The position numbers and the translations under genes are program-made. A stretch of DNA of 64,000 bases, taken from Novosphingobium olei (lineage in GTDB: Bacteria; Pseudomonadota; Alphaproteobacteria; Sphingomonadales; Sphingomonadaceae). Below are positions 52,270 through 59,738 of this stretch, piece after piece; position 1 is the stretch's first letter, and each line of letters opens with the position of its first letter. The stretch spans positions 1-64,000 of the forward strand of contig NZ_JABBGM010000015.1 in the NCBI RefSeq assembly GCF_012927405.1, read 5' to 3'. Below the pieces are notes generated by a model that searched no databases, was not told where the DNA came from, and saw only the letters and a program-made list of their open reading frames with translations.

Positions 52270-52593
52270 TCAGGCCACAGCTTCAAGCCCTTTGCGCTGA
52301 ACAATGGAAAGTAGCCGCAGAGCAGGTCCACCAGGCTTCTTCTTGCCCCGCTCCCAGTCAGAAACGAGATTCTTCGACACATTGAGGTAACGTGCGAAAA
52401 CAGGCTGCGAGACGTGCTGCGCCTCCCGGATTGCCCTGATTTCTTCGGGCTGGAACGGTATTACAGGGGCAATGCAGGCCTCGTCGAATTCACGAAGAGT
52501 CTGTTTATCGATAGCTCCGGCCTCATGGAGGCCTTCCATCATTTCGTGAACGGCGGCCAGCGCCTCGCTCTTATAGGATTTAGGCATCGTCAT
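52270..52593 (-). CDS. XRE/HigA-type antitoxin
   Basis: A 107-residue DNA-binding antitoxin. The N-terminal part MPKSYKSEALAAVHEMMEGL should wrap the toxin; the C-terminal helix-turn-helix is IRAIREAQHVSQPVFARYLN, VSKNLVSDWERGKKKP, typical of HigA/NadS-like proteins. It overlaps the toxin gene by 14 bases, with the toxin first, the HigBA-like order. It should repress its own operon at the palindrome just upstream of the toxin gene. Confidence 0.87.
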   Translation of the reverse strand: MTMPKSYKSEALAAVHEMMEGLHEAGAIDKQTLREFDEACIAPVIPFQPEEIRAIREAQHVSQPVFARYLNVSKNLVSDWERGKKKPGGPALRLLSIVQRKGLEAVA

Positions 52594-52972
52594 TCACCTC
52601 GAACAATCTACCTTCTCGCACCTCGGTATCGACCTGCGCCTGTGTCAGCCCGAGCACGATCCTGGCGGCCTGCTTGTAGGTCCGCAGTTCGACCGCATTG
52701 AGATTGGCCTTGCTGCTTTTGGCGAAACCAAAAGCGAACACGGCCCTCTCCTCATGGCGAAAGAAGACCAGCGTGCGATAACCGCCAGACTTACCTCCGC
52801 CTTCGCGCGCGACGCGCTGCTTTATAAGGCCGCCGCCCAAGTCGGCATCGACCAGGCCCCGGTTAACCTGATCGACGGCCACAATGAGCGCCGCGTCGCT
52901 AATCCCTTCCCGGCTCGCATACTTGGCAAACCAGCGATTCTTGTAGATCCGGGTTTTCTGCTCACCGGTCAT
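52580..52972 (-). CDS. RelE-type toxin of a HigBA-like pair
   Basis: A 130-residue toxin of the RelE superfamily. From the ATG at 52,972 it reads MTGEQKTRIYKNRWFAKYAS, REGISDAALIVAVDQVNRGL, VADLGGGLIKQRVAREG-like DADLGGGLIKQRVAREGGGK, SGGYRTLVFFRHEERAVFAF, and FAKSSKANLNAVELRTYKQA. This is the pattern of the RelE-like toxins paired with NadS/HigA antitoxins, expected to cleave mRNA. The pair lies between the copper cassette and the integrases and may stabilise the element. Confidence 0.85.
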   Translation of the reverse strand: MTGEQKTRIYKNRWFAKYASREGISDAALIVAVDQVNRGLVDADLGGGLIKQRVAREGGGKSGGYRTLVFFRHEERAVFAFGFAKSSKANLNAVELRTYKQAARIVLGLTQAQVDTEVREGRLFEVNDDA

Positions 52973-52988
52973 TGTCAAACCACCATAT

Positions 52989-53003
52989 ATCACACTTAGT
53001 GTG
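52989..53003. promoter_or_regulatory. Operator palindrome of the toxin-antitoxin operon
   Basis: A perfect inverted repeat TCACACT-T-AGTGTGA lies 17 bases upstream of the toxin ATG, inside an AT-rich stretch (ACCATATATCACAC) that could hold the -10 box. It is the expected place for autoregulation by the XRE antitoxin. Confidence 0.65.
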
Positions 53004-53041
53004 ACCCTTCAACGAAGGGCACAATGATCTCAAATCGATGA

Positions 53042-54232
53042 TCACAAGCCCTCCCCGGTCGCCTTGCGCAGCAGTTCGCCCAGCCTCTCTGCCGCATCAA
53101 CAACGCAGGCATCATCGAGATGGGCGTATCGCGCCGTCATCTTGACGCTCGTGTGCCCCAGCAGCCTGGAGATCATGGGCAAAGTTTCCGACATGGAGGC
53201 CGCATGGCTCGCGAAACTATGTCGCAGGTCATGCAAGCGGACATGGGCAAGCCCCGCCCTGGCCCGAGCGCGATAATAGCACTCGTCCAACCGGGAAATC
53301 GTGAGGCGAGCATCGCCGCGCCAGAACACATGGTCCAGATCGGTATGGCGTGGCAGCCTCGCCAGAACCGCCTGCGCAGCCTCACCGAGCCAGGCCGTCC
53401 GAGGTCCGGTCTTCGCATCATGCAACAGCAAGCGCCGCCCCCTCACCTCGCTCCATGCAAGGTCACAGATTTCGCTTTTCCGGCAGCCGGTCAGCGCCAG
53501 TACGCGAATGGCAGCGACTGCCATCGGGTCGGAGTCCTCTATTTCGGCAAGTGCCTCGCCGAAGCGGTTCAATTCCTGTTCGGACAGGACACACTGGTGT
53601 CGCTTCAGCTTGTTCGCTTTCACACCCGTGCAGGGGTTAGAGCATTCGGCGAGAACACCCCATGCCTCCGCCTTGTTAAACATCGATCGGAGCAGTTCGA
53701 AGGTCCGGTTGGCCGCGGCCGGTCCCACGCTGGAGGTCATCTGCGCGAACCACCGTTTGACGTCAGCCGGCGTTATCTCATCGAGAAAACGCCGACGGAA
53801 GGCCCGGTCCAGATGGCACCGGTAATAGCAATTGCGGGCTCGCGTGCTTGCTTTCCAGGTGGGCTCTGCCTTCGACCAGTACTCGTCCAGAAAGGCTTCG
53901 TACGTCGGGCATGATCGAACCTTGGCACGCGCTTCCGCCGGATTCTCGCCAACCTCAGCACGCAGCAGCACCCGCCGGGCAACGTCGGCAGCTTGAGCGC
54001 GGGTAACCACACGCGCATCGCCGATAGTGACCGTGCGCACCTTGCCCGTCATCCGGGCCTGAACGACGTACACGCGCCTGCCACTGCGGTAATGACGCAC
54101 CCCAAATCCGGGCCAGCGCGCCGACCATTCCGTCCGGCGTACGCTGTCGGATTCGGAAGGATAGCCACTCGGTTCGATGCCGATGGTTGCGAGTTCCTCG
54201 GCTACGATACCAGCAAGGCTGCGAGCGTTCAT
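53042..54232 (-). CDS. Tyrosine recombinase / integrase 1
   Basis: A 396-residue site-specific recombinase. The N-terminal DUF4102-like arm (GFGVRHYRSGRRVYVVQARM) and SAM-like core-binding domain (CPTYEAFLDEYWSKAEPTWK) precede the catalytic domain with Arg in VLALTGCRKSEICDLAWSEV, HxxR in RLHDLRHSFASHAAS, His in ISRLLGHTSVKMTARYAHLD and its Tyr. All active residues are present. Its ATG overlaps the stop of integrase 2 by 4 bases, so the two are coupled. Confidence 0.92.
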   Translation of the reverse strand: MNARSLAGIVAEELATIGIEPSGYPSESDSVRRTEWSARWPGFGVRHYRSGRRVYVVQARMTGKVRTVTIGDARVVTRAQAADVARRVLLRAEVGENPAEARAKVRSCPTYEAFLDEYWSKAEPTWKASTRARNCYYRCHLDRAFRRRFLDEITPADVKRWFAQMTSSVGPAAANRTFELLRSMFNKAEAWGVLAECSNPCTGVKANKLKRHQCVLSEQELNRFGEALAEIEDSDPMAVAAIRVLALTGCRKSEICDLAWSEVRGRRLLLHDAKTGPRTAWLGEAAQAVLARLPRHTDLDHVFWRGDARLTISRLDECYYRARARAGLAHVRLHDLRHSFASHAASMSETLPMISRLLGHTSVKMTARYAHLDDACVVDAAERLGELLRKATGEGL

Positions 54233-55488
54233 GCGACCAGTCCCAGCTTCACCGCGATCGCGCCGGAAACGCGCTGTGCCGCCTCCAGCACAGTATCGTC
54301 AGCAAGATGGGCATACCGCTCGGTCGTCTCCGGCAATGCATGACCAAGCAATCGCCCGATCAACGTCAGCGAGATCCCGTCGCGGATTGCCATCGACGCA
54401 AAGCTGTGGCGCAAGTCGTGCAGACGCACATCGGCAAGACCGGCGCGGGCGCGCAACTGATGCCAGTGTGATGTCGGGTCAAAGGACTTGGCGGGATCAC
54501 GCGGCGCGGGAAAGACCAGTCCCTTGCCCTGCCCCGTATCGAGTTTCGCGAGAACCGCGCGTGCGGGAGCATTGAGGTAGATGACCTTGGGGCCGGTCTT
54601 GCTGTCAGGCAGAAACAGTCGCGGCGGCTTCACCCATTCCCAGCGCAGCATTGCGATTTCGCTCAGCCGCGCGCCCGTATAGATGAGCAACCGGATAATC
54701 GGCACCGCTCGCGGCATCTCCCCTTCCGCGTTCTCGAGCGCCGCGCCCAAGGCGCGGTACTCGGCCGGGCTGAGGTAACGTTGGGGTTGCTTGCGCTTGT
54801 AACGGGCGATGCCGCGACAGGGATTGGAGCCTCGGCGGCGGTGGCCAAAAACTTCGGCTTCATTCATCAGCGCCGAAAGGACCGGGACCGCGCGATTGAA
54901 GTTCCCCGAGCGCGAAGCCATGCTGTCGCGCCACCGGGCGATATCGGTTCGCTCGATCTCGGACAGCCGCATCTCGCCAAAGAATGGGATCAGATCACGC
55001 TCGATCGCACGCCGGTTGCGGACCAAAGTGGCCGGCTTCCAGTGACGAGCCGAGCATGCGAGGAACTCCGGGGCGAAGACGGCGAAAGTCAGCGCGTCGT
55101 CAGCGGTCGCAACCGGACGCGTCGGCAGCCCCGCCAACATGGCTTCGGCAAGAACCCGGCGCGCTTCCCGCCTCGCGGCGTCGACCTTCATCGTCTGCGG
55201 ACTGCCTAGCGTCCGAACACGCATCATCCGGCGCTCCCGGTACTTGACGATCCAGGTTTTGGTGCCGCTTGCACGGCACCGGAGACCGAAGCCTGGTACG
55301 TCAGTATCCCAGAACGTGGTGTGGCGGGCTGGAGCCTTTCTCCGGGCGATATGGCCGGTCAGTCTGCAGCGGTTTTCAGGCACTGCTGATACCCGTTCTG
55401 CGGCCTGATTCGCGGTGACCAAATGGCCATCTGGACGGGCTAGATTGAAGCTGCTTGACGGCTCGACGGTTTCTGAATTATCAAGCAT
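54229..55488 (-). CDS. Tyrosine recombinase / integrase 2
   Basis: A 419-residue recombinase of the P4-like group. The arm domain has FWDTDVPGFGLRCRASGTKT and WIVKYRERRMMRVRTLGSPQ; the catalytic domain has Arg in LLIYTGARLSEIAMLRWEWV, RLHDLRHSFASMAIRDG and GRLLGHALPETTERYAHLAD with the nucleophile Tyr. It is complete. Integrase 1 begins within its stop codon. Tandem coupled integrases of this type recall recombinase-in-pair/trio elements; only two are present here, with a third in decayed form at 44.6-45.1 kb. Confidence 0.92.
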   Translation of the reverse strand: MLDNSETVEPSSSFNLARPDGHLVTANQAAERVSAVPENRCRLTGHIARRKAPARHTTFWDTDVPGFGLRCRASGTKTWIVKYRERRMMRVRTLGSPQTMKVDAARREARRVLAEAMLAGLPTRPVATADDALTFAVFAPEFLACSARHWKPATLVRNRRAIERDLIPFFGEMRLSEIERTDIARWRDSMASRSGNFNRAVPVLSALMNEAEVFGHRRRGSNPCRGIARYKRKQPQRYLSPAEYRALGAALENAEGEMPRAVPIIRLLIYTGARLSEIAMLRWEWVKPPRLFLPDSKTGPKVIYLNAPARAVLAKLDTGQGKGLVFPAPRDPAKSFDPTSHWHQLRARAGLADVRLHDLRHSFASMAIRDGISLTLIGRLLGHALPETTERYAHLADDTVLEAAQRVSGAIAVKLGLVA

Positions 55489-55740
55489 ATATCACTGTTA
55501 CTCAACGGTTTTCCGTGTACGGTGTGCCCCGCCAACAGCAGAACACAGGTTGTCCCGGCCGCATGGGCGGGCTTGCGCGTCAGGCATGAGAATGGGGGTT
55601 TCCAGAGGGAAGATCGCGGACCGCCAGTGTCCGAGCCGGGGTGTCAAAAGGCAGGTCAGATGAGCGCTGGGGACACGTCGCGGCGCGTGCCCGGAGCCGT
55701 CCGCCTACCCGTCGCGTTCCGATGCGAGAGAGGCGTGGGG

Positions 55741-55893
55741 CTATTCGCCCCACCATTCCCCGGTGTCGGATGAGATGTCTGTGTCGGTCCGGAAGGAGGT
55801 GCTTGCGAGGGTCTGCCTCTCGTCAACCCAGCCCTGTTCGAGGCTGGCGATGATGCCCTCCAGATCGTCGTGCTGAAGTGCGGTGATGGACAT
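55741..55893 (-). CDS. 50-residue conserved-looking small ORF
   Basis: From an ATG at 55,893 with a strong AGGAGGT site 5 bases upstream, the minus strand encodes MSITALQHDDLEGIIASLEQ, GWVDERQTLASTSFRTDTDI, SSDTGEWWGE, then TAG. The good ribosome site, clean start and the hairpin at its stop (GTGGGGC/GCCCCAC, 55,735-55,753) suggest a real gene. The product is acidic, with no membrane segment or known motif. Its upstream leader carries the same structured element as the DUF2493 gene at 62.2 kb. Confidence 0.55.
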   Translation of the reverse strand: MSITALQHDDLEGIIASLEQGWVDERQTLASTSFRTDTDISSDTGEWWGE

Positions 55894-55968
55894 GATGACC
55901 TCCTGTGTCGCTATCGACGGGCAGGCGGACGGCGGTGGTGGGCGGTCTCGGTCAAGGACGGCGAAGCC

Positions 55969-56038
55969 GCCGCGAAGCGGGGAGCGGGGGGTGCCAATTT
56001 TTCCGCCAGGAAAAATTGGGGGTACCGCTCATCCTTGA
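55969..56038 (-). ncRNA. Structured leader element (GGTGCC/ATTTT hairpin), copy 1
   Basis: The plus strand shows GCCGCGAAGCGGGG, then GGGGTGCCAATTTT, apical TCCGCCAGGA, AAAATTGGGGGTACC and CATCCTTGA. GGTGCC-AATTTTTCC pairs with GGAAAAATTGGGGGTACC leaving a 3-base bulge, and GCCGC-GAA-GCGG forms a small second stem. The same elements occur at 62,367-62,441 with another apical stem. It lies about 75 bases upstream of the 50-residue ORF on the minus strand, so it would be part of its leader. Confidence 0.5.
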
Positions 56039-56072
56039 GGGAGGCCGCGCTCCGCCGCCATGATGGGACGGC

Positions 56073-56228
56073 TATGGGGACCTGTTGTTATGTGTGCTTG
56101 CAGGTGCCGGTCTCGCGGTCTTATGATCGCTTCCGGGATGGTATCGTGACCGCGTGTCGCAGGATGACCGGTTCCGATGCCGTTTCGCGTCATCAGGTGC
56201 CGGAGATCCATCGATGCAGCACTATGCC
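56073..56228 (+). repeat. 156-bp direct repeat, copy 1 (DUF1173 leader)
   Basis: This segment and 59,739-59,894 differ at 7 of 156 positions. It contains TATGGGGACCTGTTGTT at the left, GATCGCTTCCGGGATGGTAT in the middle and the DUF1173 start with five codons (ATGCAGCACTATGCC) at the right. Here the start is not followed by DUF1173 but by antisense MNT-HEPN sequence, so this is a broken duplicate of the leader. Confidence 0.85.
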
Positions 56229-56400
56229 ACCCTTGAGGATGTCCATGAAGAAGTACCGGCCAAGCCGGAGCTTGTCGTTCAGGCCGTCGAGGTTCACGAC
56301 CACGAGCAGATCATAACCGGAAAAGTGGCGGCCTAGCGGATCGTCAACCTGGCCGCCGCGTAGAGCCTTACCGCCGGGGGTAACGCCAACATACGAGGCG
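56229..56400 (-). pseudogene. MNT-HEPN remnant with internal deletion
   Basis: The minus strand encodes GGQVDDPLGRHFSGYDLLVV, VNLDGLNDKLRLGRYFFMDI, LKGGIVL. This matches the nucleotidyltransferase of the intact gene at 12,105-13,016 (VEDPVGRYFSDYDLLVVVN and EKLRLGRYFFMDILKDGIVL) but lacks about 45 residues between the two blocks. The GSxxRG part, one catalytic Asp context (SDYD to SGYD) and the HEPN domain are lost. It abuts copy 1 of the 156-bp repeat. Confidence 0.75.
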
Positions 56401-56434
56401 TCGGGTTCATTCGTTCGCCGAGACCACCATGCCA

Positions 56435-57541
56435 TCAGTCCTCAATCGCGAGGTAGTAGCGCGTCGCCTTCAACTCTCCCTTGCGACGTAGAGCCCCCAG
56501 CCGGACAAGATCCGCAAGGTCGCGCGTTGTGGTGGCACTGGGGGCGTCGTTGATGGTTCGGTAGTTCGCGGCGCTCAGGCCGCCCCTGAAGCCGTCAGGC
56601 CCTTCCGCAAGCATACGGATCAGGGCCTTCTCCTGTCGCTCGTTGATGTGCCCTCTCAGGCGGTCCAGGAGCCTCGTCTTGGCGATCAGGAAGCGCACAC
56701 GGGTCAAGGTGCGCTGCTGGGCTTCCAGCGCGATCTCGGCGAACCACGCGAGCCACTCGTCGATGCGGTTGGTCTGGCTCGCGCGGTGAAGCTGGGCGTA
56801 GTAATCCTTGCGGTGGCGGTGGATCGTCTCTGCCAGCGCGGTCAGGCTTGGAGCCTCGATCGCCTGCGCCAATGCCTTCTCGGCGATAGCGCGACCGATG
56901 CGACCGTTGCCGTCCTCGAAGGGGTGAATAGACTCAAACCACAGGTGCGCGATCCCGGCGCGCGTGATCGCCGTCATAGGTGTCGCGCCGCCAGGAGCGG
57001 TGGCGTTGAACCAGGCGATGAACGCGGCCATCTCGCCGGGAACGCGGTCTGTCGGCGGTGCCTCATAGTGCACGCGCGGGGCATGCAGGGCACCTGAGAC
57101 AATCTGCATGGGTTCGGGATCGCTGCGCCAGCCACCAATGACCGTCAGGTCACGCCGCCCCGTCATGAGCATCGCATGCCAGTCGAACAGCATCGCGTCG
57201 GTCAGGGGCGCAGCATACGAGCGCCACACGTTGGCCATCAGTTCGGCCGCTCCAGCCTCGGCTGGACTTGCGCGCCGGTGATCGGCCTTGAGCCCCAGAT
57301 GTTTCGCCAGAGAGGACTGCACGCTAGCCCTGTCGAGGATTTCGCCTTCGATGGCCGAGCTATCGATCGTCTCTTGCGCGATCAGGTCGATCGTCAGGGC
57401 CTCACGCTCCGCGCCGTCGACGTGCAGCAGCGCGCCCACAATCACGCCGGAGCCGCGCAGGAAGCGTTCCTCGGCGGCACGCAGGGGGGCTGCGTCGAAC
57501 GCAAAGTCGGGCCAGTCGGGAAGTTGCCAGTTCCAGCGCAT
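56435..57541 (-). CDS. Fic family protein
   Basis: A 368-residue protein with a DUF4172-like N-terminal domain (MRWNWQLPDWPDFAFDAAPL) and a central Fic domain. The catalytic loop is HPFEDGNGRIGRAIAEKAL (HPFxDGNGRxxR, complete), and the N-terminal inhibitory helix is QETIDSSAIEGEILDRASV with the (S/T)xxxE(G/N) motif, so it should be a self-inhibited AMP transferase. A C-terminal winged-helix-like part (ATTTRDLADLVRLGALRRKG) follows. It is cytoplasmic and its target is unknown. It stands alone between remnants. Confidence 0.9.
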   Translation of the reverse strand: MRWNWQLPDWPDFAFDAAPLRAAEERFLRGSGVIVGALLHVDGAEREALTIDLIAQETIDSSAIEGEILDRASVQSSLAKHLGLKADHRRASPAEAGAAELMANVWRSYAAPLTDAMLFDWHAMLMTGRRDLTVIGGWRSDPEPMQIVSGALHAPRVHYEAPPTDRVPGEMAAFIAWFNATAPGGATPMTAITRAGIAHLWFESIHPFEDGNGRIGRAIAEKALAQAIEAPSLTALAETIHRHRKDYYAQLHRASQTNRIDEWLAWFAEIALEAQQRTLTRVRFLIAKTRLLDRLRGHINERQEKALIRMLAEGPDGFRGGLSAANYRTINDAPSATTTRDLADLVRLGALRRKGELKATRYYLAIED

Positions 57542-57739
57542 GATCGATATGTCACCTCGTTATCGATCATATAACACGCAAATATGATTGATAAAGCGTC
57601 AGTGTATGGATCAGCCTCGGTGCTGGTCGCCGAGGTCTGCGCTGACGTGCTGCAGCCTGCTTCAAGTGCGCTGACTGCGTGAGCTGCCGCAGGCGAGGTC
57701 GCAGGACGCCTCGCAACCGAACGAAACGACACGCCTCCG

Positions 57740-57872
57740 TCAAGCGATGTCCTCGAAATTCAACGCATACTCGCCCCGGATGCTGCCGATACGCCGGCCT
57801 CCCAGAAACCGAGTGCCATTCCGATAGTCGGCAATGGCCAGACAGCGAGTAGCGAACACAGGGCGCTGTTGT
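57740..57872 (-). other. Possible 3' remnant of an unrecognised gene; otherwise empty 355-bp interval
   Basis: In the 355 bases between the Fic gene and lysG, one minus-strand frame without a start encodes RPVFATRCLAIADYRNGTRF, LGGRRIGSIRGEYALNFEDI, A, stop. It looks protein-like, but I do not recognise it, and it may be a chance open frame or a gene end left by rearrangement. The Fic promoter should lie near 57,545-57,620, which is AT-richer than the surroundings. Confidence 0.25.
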
Positions 57873-57896
57873 CATGCGCGCCATCAAGCCCGGAGT

Positions 57897-58808
57897 TCAC
57901 CCGAGTGCCTGCCCGTTGCGTGCAGGCACCAAGGTAGCGGCGGCCACGCGCCGCACCGCATCGGTCAGCGACCGCAACGCCGAGGCATGAAGGCGCGTCA
58001 CCGTCCAGTAGAGCGACACGTCGATCCTGCGACAAGGCGCCAGTTCGACCAGCGCGCCGCTCGCCAGATGCGGCGCGGCCAGCGATACCGGATGCATCCC
58101 CCACCCCGCGCCCGCCAGCGCGAAGTCGAGGAAAGCGTGGGTCGATGGCAGACGATGCGAAGGGCCGGACAGCGTGGTCCCGCAGGCTTCCAGCGCCCAG
58201 CGCGCCTGCAGCCGGTCATGTGGATCGAAACGCATGAACGGCGCGCGGGCCAGCGATGCCTCATGGATGCCATCGGCAAAGTGCTCCGCCACGAACGCAG
58301 GACTGGCGCACGCCGCATAGCGCAACGCCCCGAGCGCGACCGTCTTGCAGCCGGGCACCGGGGTGGGATCGCTGGTCACCACCGCCAGCACTTCGCCGGA
58401 ACGAAGCCGGTCTGCGGTGCGCCCCTCGTCCTCCAGCGTCAGTTCCAGCAAATGACCGTTCGCCGTGCTGAAGGCGGCGGCGGCCTGCGCGAACCAGGTC
58501 GCGAGACTGTCGGCGTTGACCGCGATACGCAGCGGCGGGCGCGCTGTCGTCGTGGCCTGCGACAGTACCGGCGACAGATCGGCTTCGAGCAGTTGCACCC
58601 GGTCATGATGCGCGCACAGCGCCTGGCCCTGCCCGGTCGCCGTGCAGGGCTGCCCGCGCACCACCAGGATCACGCCGAGACGCTCCTCAAGGCCGCGCAC
58701 CCGCTGCGAAACGGCCGACGGGGTGACGCCAAGGTGCTCGGCGGCCCGTTCGAAACTTCCTTCCCGAACCACGGCGGCAACGGCGGCGAGCGAGGCGTAG
58801 TCGAGCAT
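57897..58808 (-). CDS. LysR-family regulator LysG/ArgP
   Basis: A 303-residue LysR-type activator. The ATG at 58,808 begins MLDYASLAAVAAVVREGSFE and the winged helix continues RAAEHLGVTPSAVSQRVRGL, EERLGVILVVRGQPCTATGQ, as in ArgP/LysG. The effector domain (LRIAVNADSLATWFAQAAAA) follows. It is divergent from a lysE-type exporter gene with 72 bases between starts, the classical arrangement in which lysine or arginine triggers export. A T-N11-A type palindrome lies directly at its start. Confidence 0.92.
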   Translation of the reverse strand: MLDYASLAAVAAVVREGSFERAAEHLGVTPSAVSQRVRGLEERLGVILVVRGQPCTATGQGQALCAHHDRVQLLEADLSPVLSQATTTARPPLRIAVNADSLATWFAQAAAAFSTANGHLLELTLEDEGRTADRLRSGEVLAVVTSDPTPVPGCKTVALGALRYAACASPAFVAEHFADGIHEASLARAPFMRFDPHDRLQARWALEACGTTLSGPSHRLPSTHAFLDFALAGAGWGMHPVSLAAPHLASGALVELAPCRRIDVSLYWTVTRLHASALRSLTDAVRRVAAATLVPARNGQALG

Positions 58809-58827
58809 AATGAAGCAATGCTTCATT
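58809..58827. promoter_or_regulatory. LysR-type operator between lysG and lysE
   Basis: A perfect inverted repeat AATGAAGC-AAT-GCTTCATT directly adjoins the lysG start codon. Its core ATGAAGCAATGCTTCAT has the T-N11-A form of LysR sites. It lies about 54 bases from the lysE ATG, suited both to autorepression and to activation of the exporter gene. Confidence 0.65.
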
Positions 58828-58880
58828 CGCATTAGAAGAACAAGCTGTCCTGATGTGATCCGCATCGTCATTGCGGGCCG

Positions 58881-59510
58881 ATGACATCCCTATCCGCCCC
58901 GTTCTTCAACGGCTTCGCCCTCTCCGCCGCGCTGATCATGGCGATCGGTGCACAGAACCTGTTCGTCCTGCGCCAAGGCCTGCGCCGTGAACATGTCGGC
59001 GCCATCGTGCTGTTCTGCGGTTGCGCCGATGCCCTCCTGATCACCGCGGGTGTCAGCGGCGTCGGCGCGTTCCTGTCGGCCATCCCCCAACTGAAGCTGT
59101 TGCTGGCGCTGGGCGGCGCAGCCTTTCTCGGCTGGTATGGGATCAAGGCGTTCCAGCGCAGCGCATCGCCGGCCGCCATGACCATGGACGAGGGCATGGC
59201 CATTCCCCTTGGCCGGGCGATCTCGACAACCGCCGCCTTCACCTTCCTCAACCCGCACGTCTACCTCGATACCGTGCTGCTGATGGGCGCTGCCGGTGCC
59301 GCACAGCCTGCGGCCCTGCGTCCGATCTTCGTGACAGGTGCCGCCAGCGCCAGCATCATCTGGTTCACAGCGCTCGGCTATGGCGCGCGTGCCCTGCGCC
59401 CGGTGTTCGCGCAGGCGCGGGCCTGGCGCGTGCTGGATGCCATCGTGGGCGCGACCATGGTCTCCCTCGCCGCCTCGCTGCTGATGGGCGCATTGTCAGG
59501 ACGGGCATGA
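58881..59510 (+). CDS. LysE/ArgO-family basic amino-acid exporter
   Basis: A 209-residue inner-membrane exporter with about six hydrophobic segments. The N-terminal signature FFNGFALSAALIMAIGAQNL, FVLRQGLRREHVGAIVLFCG and the later STTAAFTFLNPHVYLDTVLL, MGAAGAAQ (NPHVYLDT) are diagnostic of LysE/ArgO. It exports L-lysine or L-arginine and is expected to be activated by the divergent LysG/ArgP regulator. The substrate choice is not readable from the sequence. Confidence 0.92.
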   Translation: MTSLSAPFFNGFALSAALIMAIGAQNLFVLRQGLRREHVGAIVLFCGCADALLITAGVSGVGAFLSAIPQLKLLLALGGAAFLGWYGIKAFQRSASPAAMTMDEGMAIPLGRAISTTAAFTFLNPHVYLDTVLLMGAAGAAQPAALRPIFVTGAASASIIWFTALGYGARALRPVFAQARAWRVLDAIVGATMVSLAASLLMGALSGRA

Positions 59511-59584
59511 AGGCGCAAAGAGGGGCTACCGTCACGGAACCAGCCACGTCTCCCCGTCACACAAGCCCTGCACGAGCGGTTGTA

Positions 59585-59737
59585 GCGCCAGACAGCCTGC
59601 CTGCGCCTGACGTCAGCCAGGCTGTCGAACAGTTCTTGATTCAAGAGCTTGTCGCGCAGCGACCCATTGAACGAGACAATGAACGCGTTCTGCTGCGGCT
59701 TGCCGGGCCGTGAGACGTCCAGCGTAACATCGTTGGT
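59585..59737 (-). pseudogene. IS3-family OrfB C-terminal fragment
   Basis: The minus strand encodes LDVSRPGKPQQNAFIVSFNG, SLRDKLLNQELFDSLADVRR, RQAVWRYN, the final part of the DDE integrase domain of IS3 OrfB (RPGKPTDNAFIESFNGRLRDE...L...W). The usual glutamate of the ESFNG motif reads VSFNG here. Only some 50 residues remain. It ends at the left edge of copy 2 of the 156-bp repeat, so it marks a recombination junction. The rest of 59,511-59,584 shows nothing else. Confidence 0.7.
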
Positions 59738-59738
59738 A

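Noticed and set aside
56154..56336. Plus-strand ORF starting MQHYATLEDVHEE after repeat copy 1
   Set aside because: It is a chimera of the DUF1173 start and antisense MNT-HEPN sequence, created by the junction.
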